From contig JAQBPO010000026.1 in the NCBI GenBank assembly GCA_028287465.1, positions 1 through 44,473 on the forward strand: DNA of 44,473 nucleotides. The letters run 5' to 3'. The stretch comes from Fibrobacterota bacterium (lineage in GTDB: Bacteria > Fibrobacterota > Fibrobacteria > UBA11236). Numbering within the stretch: position 1 is the stretch's first letter; the number at the start of each line of letters is the position of its first letter. The notes beneath the pieces are model-generated. The model had not been told where the DNA came from. It ran no database searches and saw only the letters and a program-made list of their open reading frames with translations. Positions 25,056 to 34,728 of the stretch are shown one piece after another. Made by a program: the position numbers and the translations under genes.

Positions 25056-26726
25056 ATGTTCGCAAAAATGGGTTTAGCCGGAAAGCTGTACTTCGGATTC
25101 GGAGCCGTGCTCCTGGTGCAATTGTGCCTGGGAGGTTTCCTCTATCGGAAACTGCAGTCCGTGGACGGATTCGAGAAAATCATCACGGGGGATTGCCTTC
25201 CCGGAGTCGCATCCATCGGCAAGCTCGAATCCATGGCCAAAAGCAATTTCGAATCCCTGTCGGCGCATCTCCTGGCGCAGGATCCGGCCGCCAAGGACGC
25301 GGTCGAGGCGGAAATGGCCAAGCGATCGGCCGAAATCGACGGCATCCTGAAGGCCTATGAAGCCACCATCACCGTGACCGAGGATCGCGCCATGTTCTCC
25401 GCCATCGCCCCGGTGCGGGAGGCATACCTTAAGTCGTACCATAAGGACTTCCTGCCCCTGAGCCGCGCTCGCAAGGTGCCGGAAGCCGCCCGCGAGCTCA
25501 CGACCGAAATCCGGCCCGCCTTCGACAAGTACATGGAGACGGTCAACAAACTCGTGGTCTGGAACTCGGCCCATGGGGAAGAGGCCGGCGCCGACATCAA
25601 GGGCGCGGTATCCTCCTCGGTGAAGGGATTGCTGTCCGGCCTGGCCATCGCAGCCGCCCTCTCCGCCGCCATCGGCCTGTTCTTGAGCCGGTCCATCGGC
25701 GCGGCCCTCAGGAATGTCATCGCCTCCCTGGAATCCGGCAGCGGCCAGATCTCCTCGGCCTCGGGTCAGGTGAGCCAGTCGAGCCAGAGCCTTGCCGAAG
25801 GCGCCAGCGAACAGGCATCCTCCCTGGAAGAGACCTCGGCCTCCCTGGAAGAGCTGTCCTCCATGACCCGCCAGAACAGCGATAACGCCCGCCAGGCCAC
25901 CACCATGGCGGAAGAGGCCCGCGGCTCGGCGGAGACCGGCCGGGAAGCCATGGGACGCATGGGAGTCGCCATCGGCAAGATCAAGGACTCTTCCGATCAG
26001 ACCGCGCGCATCATCAAGACCATCGACGAGATCGCCTTCCAGACCAACCTGCTGGCCTTGAACGCGGCGGTGGAAGCCGCCCGCGCCGGCGACGCGGGCA
26101 AGGGCTTCGCGGTGGTGGCGGAAGAGGTCCGCAACCTGGCCCGGCGCAGCGCCGAGGCCGCCAAGAGCACTTCCGCCCTCATCGAGGAATCGCAGAAGAA
26201 CGCCGAGCAGGGCGTAACCGCCTCCGCCGAGGTCGCCGCCATCCAGGATCGCATCGTGGAAAGCGTCCGCAAGCTGGCGCAATTGATCGGCGAGGTTTCC
26301 GCGGCAAGCGACGAGCAGAGCAAGGGCATCGGCCAGATCAGCACGGCGGTGGAACAGATGGACAAGGTGACCCAGTCCAACGCCGCCAGCGCCGAGGAAT
26401 CGGCGTCCGCAAGCGAAGAACTCTACGCCCAGGCCAAGGAACTCGGAGACATGGTACTGGCCCTGGTCTCGGTCGTCAATGGCGGAACTTCCGCCGGGCC
26501 CGCGGCCCCGGTTCCGGCGCAACGTGTCGACGCTCCGCGGAAACCAATCCCCACCCCGGCTTCCCGATCCCGCCTCCTCAGGCCCAAGCCCGAAATCTCC
26601 GGCGCCCGCGTCCCCTCGGCGAAGGAAGAACGCAACGGCCATGCCGTAGGGGCCATGGCCGCCTCGGGTTCCCGCCGCGCCGAATCCGTCCTGCCCCTTA
26701 CCGACGACGAGATTAAAGACTTCTGA
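25056..26726 (+). CDS. Methyl-accepting chemotaxis protein (second copy)
   Basis: A 556-residue chemoreceptor that begins [20 protein letters not shown]. Membrane helices are at about residues 10-30 and 190-212, with a helical periplasmic domain between. The signalling coiled coil and hairpin ([20 protein letters not shown]) closely match the first receptor, and the C-terminus again ends in an acidic KDF motif (DDEIKDF). Starts at 24930 and 25011 are in frame, but the sigma-54 promoter and AGGAG before 25056 favour the chosen one. It leads an operon with the receiver-phosphatase and the soluble kinase. Confidence 0.93.
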   Translation: MFAKMGLAGKLYFGFGAVLLVQLCLGGFLYRKLQSVDGFEKIITGDCLPGVASIGKLESMAKSNFESLSAHLLAQDPAAKDAVEAEMAKRSAEIDGILKAYEATITVTEDRAMFSAIAPVREAYLKSYHKDFLPLSRARKVPEAARELTTEIRPAFDKYMETVNKLVVWNSAHGEEAGADIKGAVSSSVKGLLSGLAIAAALSAAIGLFLSRSIGAALRNVIASLESGSGQISSASGQVSQSSQSLAEGASEQASSLEETSASLEELSSMTRQNSDNARQATTMAEEARGSAETGREAMGRMGVAIGKIKDSSDQTARIIKTIDEIAFQTNLLALNAAVEAARAGDAGKGFAVVAEEVRNLARRSAEAAKSTSALIEESQKNAEQGVTASAEVAAIQDRIVESVRKLAQLIGEVSAASDEQSKGIGQISTAVEQMDKVTQSNAASAEESASASEELYAQAKELGDMVLALVSVVNGGTSAGPAAPVPAQRVDAPRKPIPTPASRSRLLRPKPEISGARVPSAKEERNGHAVGAMAASGSRRAESVLPLTDDEIKDF

Positions 26727-26741
26727 TCCGGAACCACGGCC

Positions 26742-27863
26742 ATGAAAACCATCCATGCCCTTCTCGTCGATGACGACACCCAATCCCTGGAAACGATGGG
26801 ACTCATCCTGGAAATGGACGAGTACCTGGTTTCCCGGGCTTCCAGCGGCCGCATGGCCCTGGAGCGCATGGAAGGCGCGGAACTGGCCCAGCCCACGGTG
26901 GATTTCCTCGTGATGGACCTGGACATGGCGAACCTATCCGGGATCGAACTGCTGACGGAAATGCGCCGGCGCGGGCACAACATCCCGGTGATGGTCGTGA
27001 CCGGCTTCGCCTCCAAGGGCACCGTGGTCGAACTGCTCCGCCAAGGGGTCGTCGACTTCCTGGATAAACCCATCCACCTGGAGGAATTCCGGATCCGCGT
27101 GCGCCGCATGGCGAATGAGGCCCTGAAGCGCAGGCGCAGGATCGCTCCCCCCCGGGATCCCGCCGTGGAGTCGGCGGATGCGCCCTTCCGATCGCTCACG
27201 GTACTCGACCTGGCCAATCTGGGGGTCCCGTACTCCCTACGTCGCCAGCTCGACGCTCCTGAGCGGAACAGCCTCGTGCTCGCCTGCCGTCGCCCTTCCG
27301 GGTTCGATATCCTCTTGGCGGATATACCGGGCCAAGACGCCGAAAGCTTCTATGCCTCGGTACTCATCAAGACCCACTTCGACCGTTGCCGCTCCCAAAA
27401 GATGGAAGGAGGCGAGTTCATGGCCTCCCTGAACCGGGTCATTTTCGACGGGGCGTTCAAGAAGCGCGACCTGGAGGCGATTTTCATCCGCATCCGGTAC
27501 GGCGAGAGGCGCATCGAAATCCACCCTGCGGGTTTGCCATGCCAATGCCTGGTGGGCCTGGGAGGGACCGCCCCGCGGGCCCTCTCCTTCTCCGGTTCCC
27601 CCTTGGGCTCGGTCCAGGAACCCGGCCTCACCGTCTGCGGGTTCCCCTACCTGCATGGGGACAGAATCTTCTTCGTTTCGGATACGCGACCCGCGCATGG
27701 AGAGGCACACAAAGCCTCCGCCGCCATCTTACGGGAATCCCGGATGCCCGGGCCCCAAGACAACCTGGATGCAACCGCGGACGGACTATGGCGCGACATG
27801 CGCTCCGCCTCGATAGAAGGAGAATCCCATGACTTCCTACTGCTCGGATTGGAACTCGACTGA
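26742..27863 (+). CDS. Response regulator with SpoIIE/RsbU-like phosphatase domain
   Basis: A 373-residue protein. The receiver (about residues 1-125) has D11-D12, phospho-acceptor D59 (VMDLDMA), T87 and K109. The C-terminal region (about 150-373) follows the PP2C/SpoIIE order: ILLADIPGQDAESFYAS, FMASLNRVIF, EAIFIRIRYGE, IEIHPAGLPC and the final LLLGLEL. The usual DVSGHG metal motif is changed to ADIPGQD, and the late TDG motif reads SDT, so activity is uncertain. The likely substrate type is a phosphorylated STAS protein. It starts 15 bases after the receptor and overlaps the next gene by 35 bases. Confidence 0.75.
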   Translation: MKTIHALLVDDDTQSLETMGLILEMDEYLVSRASSGRMALERMEGAELAQPTVDFLVMDLDMANLSGIELLTEMRRRGHNIPVMVVTGFASKGTVVELLRQGVVDFLDKPIHLEEFRIRVRRMANEALKRRRRIAPPRDPAVESADAPFRSLTVLDLANLGVPYSLRRQLDAPERNSLVLACRRPSGFDILLADIPGQDAESFYASVLIKTHFDRCRSQKMEGGEFMASLNRVIFDGAFKKRDLEAIFIRIRYGERRIEIHPAGLPCQCLVGLGGTAPRALSFSGSPLGSVQEPGLTVCGFPYLHGDRIFFVSDTRPAHGEAHKASAAILRESRMPGPQDNLDATADGLWRDMRSASIEGESHDFLLLGLELD

Positions 27864-28623
27864 GACCGCCATGATGGACGCCCGCACCCCCAGGGAAGGA
27901 TTCCCCGCCGATTACCTGTGGAAGCTGGAGACCCTGGGCAAGGTCACGGAGGGGGTGGTCCATGACTTCAACAATATCCTGGCGACCATCTCCGGATTCG
28001 CGGAACTCATCCTCACCACCGACGGGATGGCCGAGCGGGAGATGGACCGGATCACCGGGTTCGCCCGGATGATCCAACAGGCCGCCATGACCGGCCAATC
28101 CACGGTGCGCGGACTGAGCGATTTCTCACGCAAATCAAGGATCGCAAAGGAGGGACTCGATCCCCATGAGGTGCTGCGCCAATCCATGGCCATGGCCCGG
28201 GGCGCCCTCGGCGGCCGGATCAGCCTCGGCGCCGATTTCCAGGACGTTCCGGTTCAAGTGCATGGTAGCCGCAGCCACTTGCACAACGTATTCATCAACC
28301 TGTTCCTGAACGCCAGGGACGCCATGCCCCGAGGCGGCGATATCACCGTCAAGACCCGGGTCGGGGAGGATCCGGAAGGGCGCCTCGGATACCTGATCAT
28401 CTCAGTGCGGGACAACGGAACGGGAATACCGGAAGAGGTGAAGACCCGCGTTTTCGAACCCTTCTTCTCGACCAAGGGCGGGAAAGGATCCGGTCTGGGC
28501 CTCGCGAACGTGGACGCCACGGTAAAGGATCACGGGGGCTGGATCACGGTGGAATCGGAACCGGGCCGAGGCACGGAATTCCGCATCCACCTGCCTTTGC
28601 TGCCCGGAAATTCCGACCGCTGA
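27829..28623 (+). CDS. Soluble histidine kinase
   Basis: A 264-residue kinase core without a membrane or PAS domain. H45 lies in VVHDFNNILATISGF, and the ATPase domain has FINLFLNARDAM, DNGTGIPEE, PFFSTK and GSGLGLANV. AAGGAG six bases before the ATG supports the start at 27829, inside the end of the preceding gene. It probably receives its signal by interaction and could phosphorylate the receiver-phosphatase encoded just before it. The pairing is inferred from the overlap. Confidence 0.87.
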   Translation: MTSYCSDWNSTETAMMDARTPREGFPADYLWKLETLGKVTEGVVHDFNNILATISGFAELILTTDGMAEREMDRITGFARMIQQAAMTGQSTVRGLSDFSRKSRIAKEGLDPHEVLRQSMAMARGALGGRISLGADFQDVPVQVHGSRSHLHNVFINLFLNARDAMPRGGDITVKTRVGEDPEGRLGYLIISVRDNGTGIPEEVKTRVFEPFFSTKGGKGSGLGLANVDATVKDHGGWITVESEPGRGTEFRIHLPLLPGNSDR

Positions 28624-28636
28624 CGCAAGAAGTCTT

Positions 28637-28671
28637 ATGCGACGTACCGGTTCTTAACCGGCGAATCGCAT
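28637..28671. terminator. Two-tier hairpin between convergent genes
   Basis: Outer arms ATGCGA and TCGCAT enclose inner arms CCGGTT and AACCGG with a three-base loop. It lies between the ends of the kinase gene and the phosphoglucomutase gene. No T-run follows on either strand, so it is a terminator by position and structure only. Confidence 0.45.
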
Positions 28672-28673
28672 TC

Positions 28674-30572
28674 CTATGCGACCGGTCCCGCCTTCGCGCG
28701 GGCACGATCGAGGATTTCCGCCGCCGCGTTCCCGTACGCGGCCAGCAAGGCTTCCGCATCCGCCAGTTCGGTCTCCCCCACTACCTCGTAGTAGTAGCGG
28801 AACTTCGGCTCGGTCCCTGACGGGCGCAGCAGGATCCAGCTCCTGTCGGTGAACACGATCTTCAGGCCGTCGGAGATATTGGTCCGGGCCACGGCCTTTT
28901 CCGCCGCGCCCACCTTGATGCGATCGCCCTCCTTGACCAGGCCGCCCTCCAATACCTTCATCACCGCGTCCTTGTAGCGCTGCCAGGCCTCCACGCTCAC
29001 GCCTTTGACGTCCGCGCCGCCCTTGCCCGGATAGAACCAGCCGTATTCCTTGCGGAGCTCCAGGTAGAGGTCCGATAGGTTGCGGCCGGAGGAGGCGATG
29101 GAATCGAGCGAGGAAAGGAAACCCGCCAGGGCGCATTTCTCCAGGGTATGCCCGCCGAAGGAGATGCCGTCGCTTTCCTCGTAGGCCATGATGGCCTCGC
29201 CCTTGGAAAGGGGGCCGCGGAAATTCTTGAAACCCACCGCGGTCTCCGAGACCTTCTCCCCGCGCTTGCGGGCGATTTCCGAGGCGAAGCCCGAGGAGGG
29301 AACCGAGGTGGCCAGGCCGCCGCGCAGGCCCCGGCGCAACAGGTTGGCGTAACCGATGGCGCTGAAGCGGTTCATGTCGATGTCCAGGCGCGCGTCCGCG
29401 AAGCGGATCCGGTCCGCGTCGGGATCGAGGGCCACGCCCAGGGTGAGCCTGCGCCCGGACCCCTTGAGCTCCTCCATGAGGATGGCCTGGTTCCTGGCGT
29501 TCGGTTCCGGCTTCACGCCATGGAAGGAGTAATCCTCCTCGGTATTGTAGAAACGGATGGAGCCCGCGGCCTCCAGGGCCCCCAGGGTATCCGATCCGAG
29601 CAGGTTCTGGATATAGCCCCGCGAGGACCCGTGCATGTTGTCCACCGCGATGAAAAGGTCCTTGGCGTTCCCGCGCAGCCAGGAGCGCAAGGCCTTGAGG
29701 TCGAATACCCTGCTTTTCTTCTCCACGAATTCCGTGAACATATCCGCGGCGTTGACGGTCTTACGCAAGGGCCGGTAATCGCCCGAGGCCCGCGAGAAGG
29801 TTCCCGGCCCGCTCATCAGGGCATTGGCGCGGGATTCGATCAGGGAGGTGAGGTTCACGTCGGCGGGGCCGCCGTCCGCGGGATTGAACTTGATCCCGGC
29901 GTATTCCATGGGATTGTGCGACGGGGTGAAATTGATGGAGCCGGCCGCCTTGAGTTCGGTGAGGATGGCCGAGCCCACGCCCGTGGGGCATTCGCCCGCG
30001 TCATGGATGGCGATGTTCTCCGCGGCCAGTTCGCGCATGGCGCAGGCCATGAACTCGTCCCCCATGAAACGGTTGTCGCGCAGGATGAGCACGCCGGCCT
30101 TCCTGACCGCCTCGAAATCCGCGTAGCCGTTCCCGCGCAGGAACTCGCCGGACTTCATCATGGCGATGATCCCGCGCACCACCTTGTGGACGTTTTCGAC
30201 GGTGAATCCCTCGCCGATCGCTTCCCGCCAGCCGGAGGTGCCGAATACGACCGTGGTGGGCACGGTGGATTCCCGCGCCAGGCGTCCCTGGAATTCCCGG
30301 ATGCGGGTGATGGCGTCGACGCAGGAGGCGCGCACCTCATCCGGAAGGCGATGGGCGTTGAAACACGCGCCCAGGACATTGGCCGCTTCCCAGAGATTGG
30401 GGCCGCCGGGGCCGCGCGATTCGAAGTTGACCTTGATCTTCGCGGGCCATTCGCCGGGAAGGGAGGCCAGGACCGGGACCAGGTCCTCGCCCAGGGCCCG
30501 CGCGAAATCCCGTTTCGCTTTCACCATGGCCTCGAGATTCCCCGTAGTTTCGCCGCTTTTTCCCGTTTCCAT
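28674..30572 (-). CDS. Phosphoglucomutase/phosphomannomutase family protein
   Basis: A 632-residue cytoplasmic enzyme that interconverts hexose 1- and 6-phosphates, linking glycogen or cell-surface sugar metabolism to glycolysis. The phospho-Ser loop is TPSHNP (S218), followed by GIKFNPADGGPAD, which is the form seen in alpha-glucose-specific Pgm. The metal loop is DPDADR (D383, D385, D387), the sugar loop EESDG (465-469) and the phosphate loop RPSGTEP (583-589). A helical N-terminal region of about 105 residues precedes the first domain. The start follows GGAAGGATCGAGG. Confidence 0.9.
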   Translation of the reverse strand: METGKSGETTGNLEAMVKAKRDFARALGEDLVPVLASLPGEWPAKIKVNFESRGPGGPNLWEAANVLGACFNAHRLPDEVRASCVDAITRIREFQGRLARESTVPTTVVFGTSGWREAIGEGFTVENVHKVVRGIIAMMKSGEFLRGNGYADFEAVRKAGVLILRDNRFMGDEFMACAMRELAAENIAIHDAGECPTGVGSAILTELKAAGSINFTPSHNPMEYAGIKFNPADGGPADVNLTSLIESRANALMSGPGTFSRASGDYRPLRKTVNAADMFTEFVEKKSRVFDLKALRSWLRGNAKDLFIAVDNMHGSSRGYIQNLLGSDTLGALEAAGSIRFYNTEEDYSFHGVKPEPNARNQAILMEELKGSGRRLTLGVALDPDADRIRFADARLDIDMNRFSAIGYANLLRRGLRGGLATSVPSSGFASEIARKRGEKVSETAVGFKNFRGPLSKGEAIMAYEESDGISFGGHTLEKCALAGFLSSLDSIASSGRNLSDLYLELRKEYGWFYPGKGGADVKGVSVEAWQRYKDAVMKVLEGGLVKEGDRIKVGAAEKAVARTNISDGLKIVFTDRSWILLRPSGTEPKFRYYYEVVGETELADAEALLAAYGNAAAEILDRARAKAGPVA

Positions 30573-30713
30573 CCTCGATCCTTCCCGTTACGGAGGCGCG
30601 CCACCGCTTTCGCGCGGGGCCGGCCTTCCAGGTCATGCAAATTAGGTATTTAGGCCCCTTTACGGAACGGGAACCTAGCCCCCCACCCCCCCGTGAATTT
30701 ACCTTAGGTCATT

Positions 30714-32081
30714 ATGGAACATGAAAAATCGGAACGGGACAAGCCCAGGGTCGTCATTGTCGGCGCTGGCTTCGGGGGCATACGGGCGGCGAAAGCCTTG
30801 GGCCGCACGGGTAAATTCAGGGTCACGGTGGTGGATCGGAGGAACCATCACCTCTTCCAGCCCCTGCTCTACCAGGTGGCCACGGCATCCCTCAACCCTT
30901 CGGATATCGCGGTCCCCATCCGCCAGGTCCTGGCCCATTGGGGGGACGTCCGCGTGCATATGGAGACCGTGCAATCCGTGGACCTGGCCGGCAAGTGCAT
31001 CCTGACGGAGTCGGACCGCCATGGGTACGAGTACCTGATCCTGGCGACCGGATCGACCCATAGCTATTTCGGGCATAATGAATGGGAGGATCTGGCTCCA
31101 GGGTTGAAGACCGTGGAACAGGCCCTGGAAATCCGCCGGCGGATACTCACGGCCTTCGAACAGGCGGAACGGGAGGACGATCCGGAAGATGTCAAGCGAT
31201 TGCTCACCTTCGTGGTCGTGGGCGGCGGGCCCACGGGCGTCGAGATGGCCGGGGCCATGGCCGAGCTGGCCACCTCCATCATCTCCAAGGAATTCCGGAG
31301 CATCCGCCATCATGCCACCCGCGTGATCCTGATCCAAGGGGACGATCGCCTCCTGCCCCAGTTCGACCCCAAGCTTTCCGAAAAGGCCAGGCAGGCCCTG
31401 GTACGCATGGGGGTGGAGGTGAAACTCGGGAAGCAAGCCAAGGAAATCACCCCGCAAGGCGTGCGGCTGGACGACGAGTTCATCGAAACGTCCAATGTCC
31501 TTTGGGCGGCGGGCGTGAAACCCTCTCCCTTGAACAAGATATTGGGCGTACCGCTCGACAAGCAGGGCCGCGTCATCGTGGGCCAGGATCTGAGCCTCGA
31601 GGGCCATCCCGAAGTCTTCGTCGTGGGCGATCAGGCGCACTTCGATACCCCGGAAGGGCCATTACCGGGGTTGGCCCCCGTGGCCATGCAACAGGGCATC
31701 GCCGCCGCGGAGAACATCATCAGGGACCTGGCCAAGAAGCCCAGGAAACCCTTCCGCTACCTGGACAAAGGCACCATGGCCGTGATCGGCCGTTCCTTCG
31801 CGGTTACCGAGATCCGCCATCTGAAGTTCTCGGGCTTCTTCGCCTGGCTCACCTGGCTTTTCGTCCATATCATGTACCTGGTGGGCCACCGCAACCGCGT
31901 CATCGTGCTCATCAATTGGGCCTGGTCCTATTTCACCTTCAAGCGTGGCGCGCGCCTCATCACCATGCATTCGTGGAAGGAATCCGCGCCGGATCCCGCC
32001 CCCATTTCCGCGGTGCGGCATGCCCCCCCCGCGCCGGCGGTGCAGCCGGCTCCCACGGACGGGGCGTTGATCAAGACATAG
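30714..32081 (+). CDS. ndh: Type II NADH:quinone oxidoreductase
   Basis: A 455-residue membrane-associated flavoprotein that passes electrons from NADH to quinone without pumping protons. The FAD site is VVIVGAGFGGIRAA (near residue 13), the NAD site is VVVGGGPTGVEMAG (near 167), and a second FAD motif is VFVVGDQAHF. The quinone-site region APVAMQQGIAAAENI is present. The C-terminal hydrophobic and amphipathic stretch (FAWLTWLFVHIMYLVGHRNR) would anchor it to the inner membrane. It is divergent from the phosphoglucomutase gene with about 140 bases between. Confidence 0.92.
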   Translation: MEHEKSERDKPRVVIVGAGFGGIRAAKALGRTGKFRVTVVDRRNHHLFQPLLYQVATASLNPSDIAVPIRQVLAHWGDVRVHMETVQSVDLAGKCILTESDRHGYEYLILATGSTHSYFGHNEWEDLAPGLKTVEQALEIRRRILTAFEQAEREDDPEDVKRLLTFVVVGGGPTGVEMAGAMAELATSIISKEFRSIRHHATRVILIQGDDRLLPQFDPKLSEKARQALVRMGVEVKLGKQAKEITPQGVRLDDEFIETSNVLWAAGVKPSPLNKILGVPLDKQGRVIVGQDLSLEGHPEVFVVGDQAHFDTPEGPLPGLAPVAMQQGIAAAENIIRDLAKKPRKPFRYLDKGTMAVIGRSFAVTEIRHLKFSGFFAWLTWLFVHIMYLVGHRNRVIVLINWAWSYFTFKRGARLITMHSWKESAPDPAPISAVRHAPPAPAVQPAPTDGALIKT

Positions 32082-32088
32082 GGGATCC

Positions 32089-32114
32089 CGGGCCGCGGAA
32101 GGGAACGCGGCCCG
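32089..32114. terminator. GC-rich hairpin between convergent genes
   Basis: CGGGCCGCG and CGCGGCCCG form a perfect 9-bp stem with an eight-base loop, eight bases after the ndh stop. No T-run follows. A second perfect inverted repeat (GACCGC/GCGGTC, 32139-32153) overlaps the stop of the acetyltransferase gene. Confidence 0.5.
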
Positions 32115-32151
32115 TCCGGGCTCGGGTAACATGCGGGGGACCGCCGGGCGG

Positions 32152-32610
32152 TCAGACATTCTTGACGAGGATGGCGAGCTCTTTGCCGCCGTACTGGACG
32201 GTCTGCAGCACGGTCCATCCCATCTTTTCGAAAACGCCTTGGGTGATGGGATTGAACACGTGGATGCGGGTATAGCCCTGCTGGCGCGCGATTTTCTCGA
32301 TTTCGGTGACCAGGGCGGTAGCCACGCCCTGCCCGCGATAATCCGGATGGACGAAAACCGAGGAGAGCCATGGGGTGATGTCCTGCAGGATTTCCATGTC
32401 GGAATCCTTGAGCGAGGCCGTGCCCAGGACGCCGCGCTCGTCGTGGGCGATCAGGGTGATGGGGATTTCGTTCTCGTTCATGCGGCCGAACAGGCCTTTT
32501 TGGATGTCCTGCAAGGTACGCAGGGGGAAGGCGTAGGACCATTCCTCGTAGATCCATTTTCCGATGATCGGGATCCAGTTCTGGAAATACTTGACATGGC
32601 TGATCTGCAT
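32152..32610 (-). CDS. GNAT-family N-acetyltransferase
   Basis: A 152-residue acetyltransferase fold. The acetyl-CoA motif is VFVHPDYRGQGVATAL (R92 to G96), followed by the helix of motif A and the motif B region NPITQGVFEKMGW. The substrate cannot be told from sequence. It is a single gene convergent with ndh. Confidence 0.87.
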   Translation of the reverse strand: MQISHVKYFQNWIPIIGKWIYEEWSYAFPLRTLQDIQKGLFGRMNENEIPITLIAHDERGVLGTASLKDSDMEILQDITPWLSSVFVHPDYRGQGVATALVTEIEKIARQQGYTRIHVFNPITQGVFEKMGWTVLQTVQYGGKELAILVKNV

Positions 32611-33154
32611 GGCGCGCTATCCCCCGTTCCCATCCAACAAGATACTTAACCGGCGGTAGGCCGGGGCCGGAAAACGCTCCGGAGCGACCGCCTGCCGTCC
32701 AGGAGGGATTCCGGCATCCCTCTCCGGTAACGCCCTCCGGGCCCTCCGGCGGCCCCGCCGGGTAACGGACCCGCTTCCCTTCCGGGCTCCCTTCCGGCCC
32801 GTTTCCCCTCGCGCAGCGCCAGGCCAGGTCCCAGGTTTTCCGTGATGCTTTTCACGAATTCATCCGGAGCCATCACGACCACCTTCCGATCCAGGGACGC
32901 CGGCGTTTCGAATCCTTCCCAGGGATAGGCGAAGCCGCCGATGACGGGCTTGCCGCCCACGAAGGGTATCCCGCCCTTGAGACCCGAATGGCCGGAAAAG
33001 GGGTATTGGAAGATCGCGTCGCTTTAAATCTCCCAAACCCCTTTGATTCCTCACATTTCACTGCCTTTCCATAATCCTGGGATAATGGAAGAACTATATC
33101 CCGCAGCCCCGGCCGGGTTCCGCCTTATCTTGTCGGGATGAGGGAGGGAACCGC
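32611..33154. other. Gene-poor region with a broken coding remnant
   Basis: About 540 bases without an intact gene. The left part (32650-32820) is very GC-rich with short CCCTTCCGG and CCCTCCGG repeats. The middle contains the remnant described at 32646-33027. The right part is AT-richer and should hold the promoter of the gene at 33155; GAGGGAGGG lies just before that start. Confidence 0.6.
32646..33027 (-). pseudogene. Probable remnant of a protein-coding gene
   Basis: From 33027 the minus-strand frame reads SDAIFQYPFSGHSGLKGGIP and continues through AYPWEGFETPAS and PDEFVKSITENLGPG with G/C at most third positions, like real genes here. It has a TAA just upstream and no plausible ATG start, and it turns into low-complexity Gly/Arg/Pro sequence after about 75 residues. 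This looks like an inner or C-terminal piece of a decayed gene. The family was not recognised; a GTG at 32960 could start a short product. Confidence 0.35.
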
Positions 33155-34555
33155 ATGGTCAACCCGATGAAATCCGGAATCGCGGCCTTGCTGCTCCTGC
33201 TGCCGGCCAGCGGCGCATGGAGCCTGCCTGCGAATTTCGAGCGCGCGGAATTCGTGGGCGGATTCAATTCCCCCCTCTCCATGAAATTCGCCCCGGACGG
33301 GCGCCTGTTCGTCCTGGAACAGGCCGGCAAGATCCGCATCGTCAAGAACGGCGCCTTGCTGCCGGCGCCGTTCGCCACCCTGCCGACCTGGGCCCATCGC
33401 GAATCCATGCTCGGCGTCGCCTTCGACCCCAAGTTCGCCGAGAACGGGTTCGTCTACATCTACTATTCCACGCCCAAGCAGAAGAACCGCATCACCCGCC
33501 TCACCGCCAGCAAGGAAAATCCGGACCTGGCCGCGGCGGGCAGCGAGGCCATCCTGCTGGACGATATCGGCGATGCGGGCTATCAGGGCGGCGCATTCTT
33601 CTTCGGCAAGGACGGAATGCTTTATGCCGGCTCCGCCCATGGGGGCTCCCAACTCACCAACAGCCTGGGCGGCAAGGCCTTGCGCATCAATCCCGCGGGC
33701 TATCCCAACGTGATCCCGTCCGACAATCCCTTCGTAGGCAAGGCCGGATACCGCGAGGAGATCTACGCCCTGGGATTCCGCGAACCCTTCACCGGCGCGG
33801 TGGATCCCGTGACCGGGGACATGGTGTTCCTGGACGTGGGCGAGGGCGGCCCGGAGGAGATCGACCTGCTGAAGCCCGGGGCCAACTACGGGTATGAGGC
33901 GGGTTGCGAAGGCACATGCACCAAGGCGGGAATGGAGAACCCCTGGCTGTCCTATGCGCATGGCGTGGGCAATTGCATCACCGGCGCGGCCTTCTACCGG
34001 GCGAACGCCTTCCCGGACGAATACAAAGGCAGCCTTTTCTTCGCCGATTGGGGGGCGTCCTGGATCAAGCGCCGGACCGCGGACGGCAAGATGATCGACT
34101 TCGACGCGACCAGCGGCCAGGTCATCCAGATGGACGTGGGTCCGGACGGCAATCTCTACCTGTTGAAAATCGTGGGCCAGAACATCCCCTGGACGGGTTC
34201 GGTCCTCAAGGTGCGCTATACCGGACCGCTGTCGACCATCGGTGAATCCGGCCGTGGCCCGCGGCTGGCCGGACGCATCGGACCGGAAGGGGCCGTAAGG
34301 GGCCGGAGCGGAGGCAGGGTTACGCGGTTCCTCTTGGGTTCCACGGCCTTGCGATCCGCCATCGTGGACATTTTCGATTCCAAGGGAACCCGGGTGGCCT
34401 CCTTGCATGCGGCGCATCCGGGACCTTACCTGGAATGGGATCCGGGCCCGGGGTCCAAGGGGTCCGGCGCGAAAGCCTATGCCTACGTCATGCGCATGTT
34501 ACCGGATGCGGGACCGGCCGAGATCCGCCGCGGGCGCCTGCTTCTCCTGGATTAG
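33155..34555 (+). CDS. Secreted GSDH-type beta-propeller without the catalytic His
   Basis: A 466-residue exported protein of the glucose/sorbosone dehydrogenase family with a signal peptide ending near AWS. The propeller pattern is clear (FAPDGRLFVLEQAGKIRIV, MLGVAFDPKFAENGFVYIYY, GFREPFTGAVD, VGEGGPEEIDLL, GANYGYE). The motif that normally reads NHNGG has Y143-Q144 in its place, and the following GDGG reads AHGG. The active base and a nearby Asp are thus missing, so it may bind rather than oxidise sugar. The last 80 residues are a tail module with the core IFDSKGTRV. The ATG follows GAGGGAGGG. Confidence 0.83.
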   Translation: MVNPMKSGIAALLLLLPASGAWSLPANFERAEFVGGFNSPLSMKFAPDGRLFVLEQAGKIRIVKNGALLPAPFATLPTWAHRESMLGVAFDPKFAENGFVYIYYSTPKQKNRITRLTASKENPDLAAAGSEAILLDDIGDAGYQGGAFFFGKDGMLYAGSAHGGSQLTNSLGGKALRINPAGYPNVIPSDNPFVGKAGYREEIYALGFREPFTGAVDPVTGDMVFLDVGEGGPEEIDLLKPGANYGYEAGCEGTCTKAGMENPWLSYAHGVGNCITGAAFYRANAFPDEYKGSLFFADWGASWIKRRTADGKMIDFDATSGQVIQMDVGPDGNLYLLKIVGQNIPWTGSVLKVRYTGPLSTIGESGRGPRLAGRIGPEGAVRGRSGGRVTRFLLGSTALRSAIVDIFDSKGTRVASLHAAHPGPYLEWDPGPGSKGSGAKAYAYVMRMLPDAGPAEIRRGRLLLLD

Positions 34556-34728
34556 GCATGGACGGGCCGCAGGGCCGCGCTCCGAGGGCGGCATGCCGGT
34601 TTGAGGTGTTTTAGGTTGGGCGCTACGGGAGCCCCGCCATTTTTCCTGGTCTTGTAGGGGATTCCCGTATTTCCCCCTTCCCCATTACCCCTATCCTGAC
34701 GCCGAAACCCGCCTTCCTGGGCCCCGGC

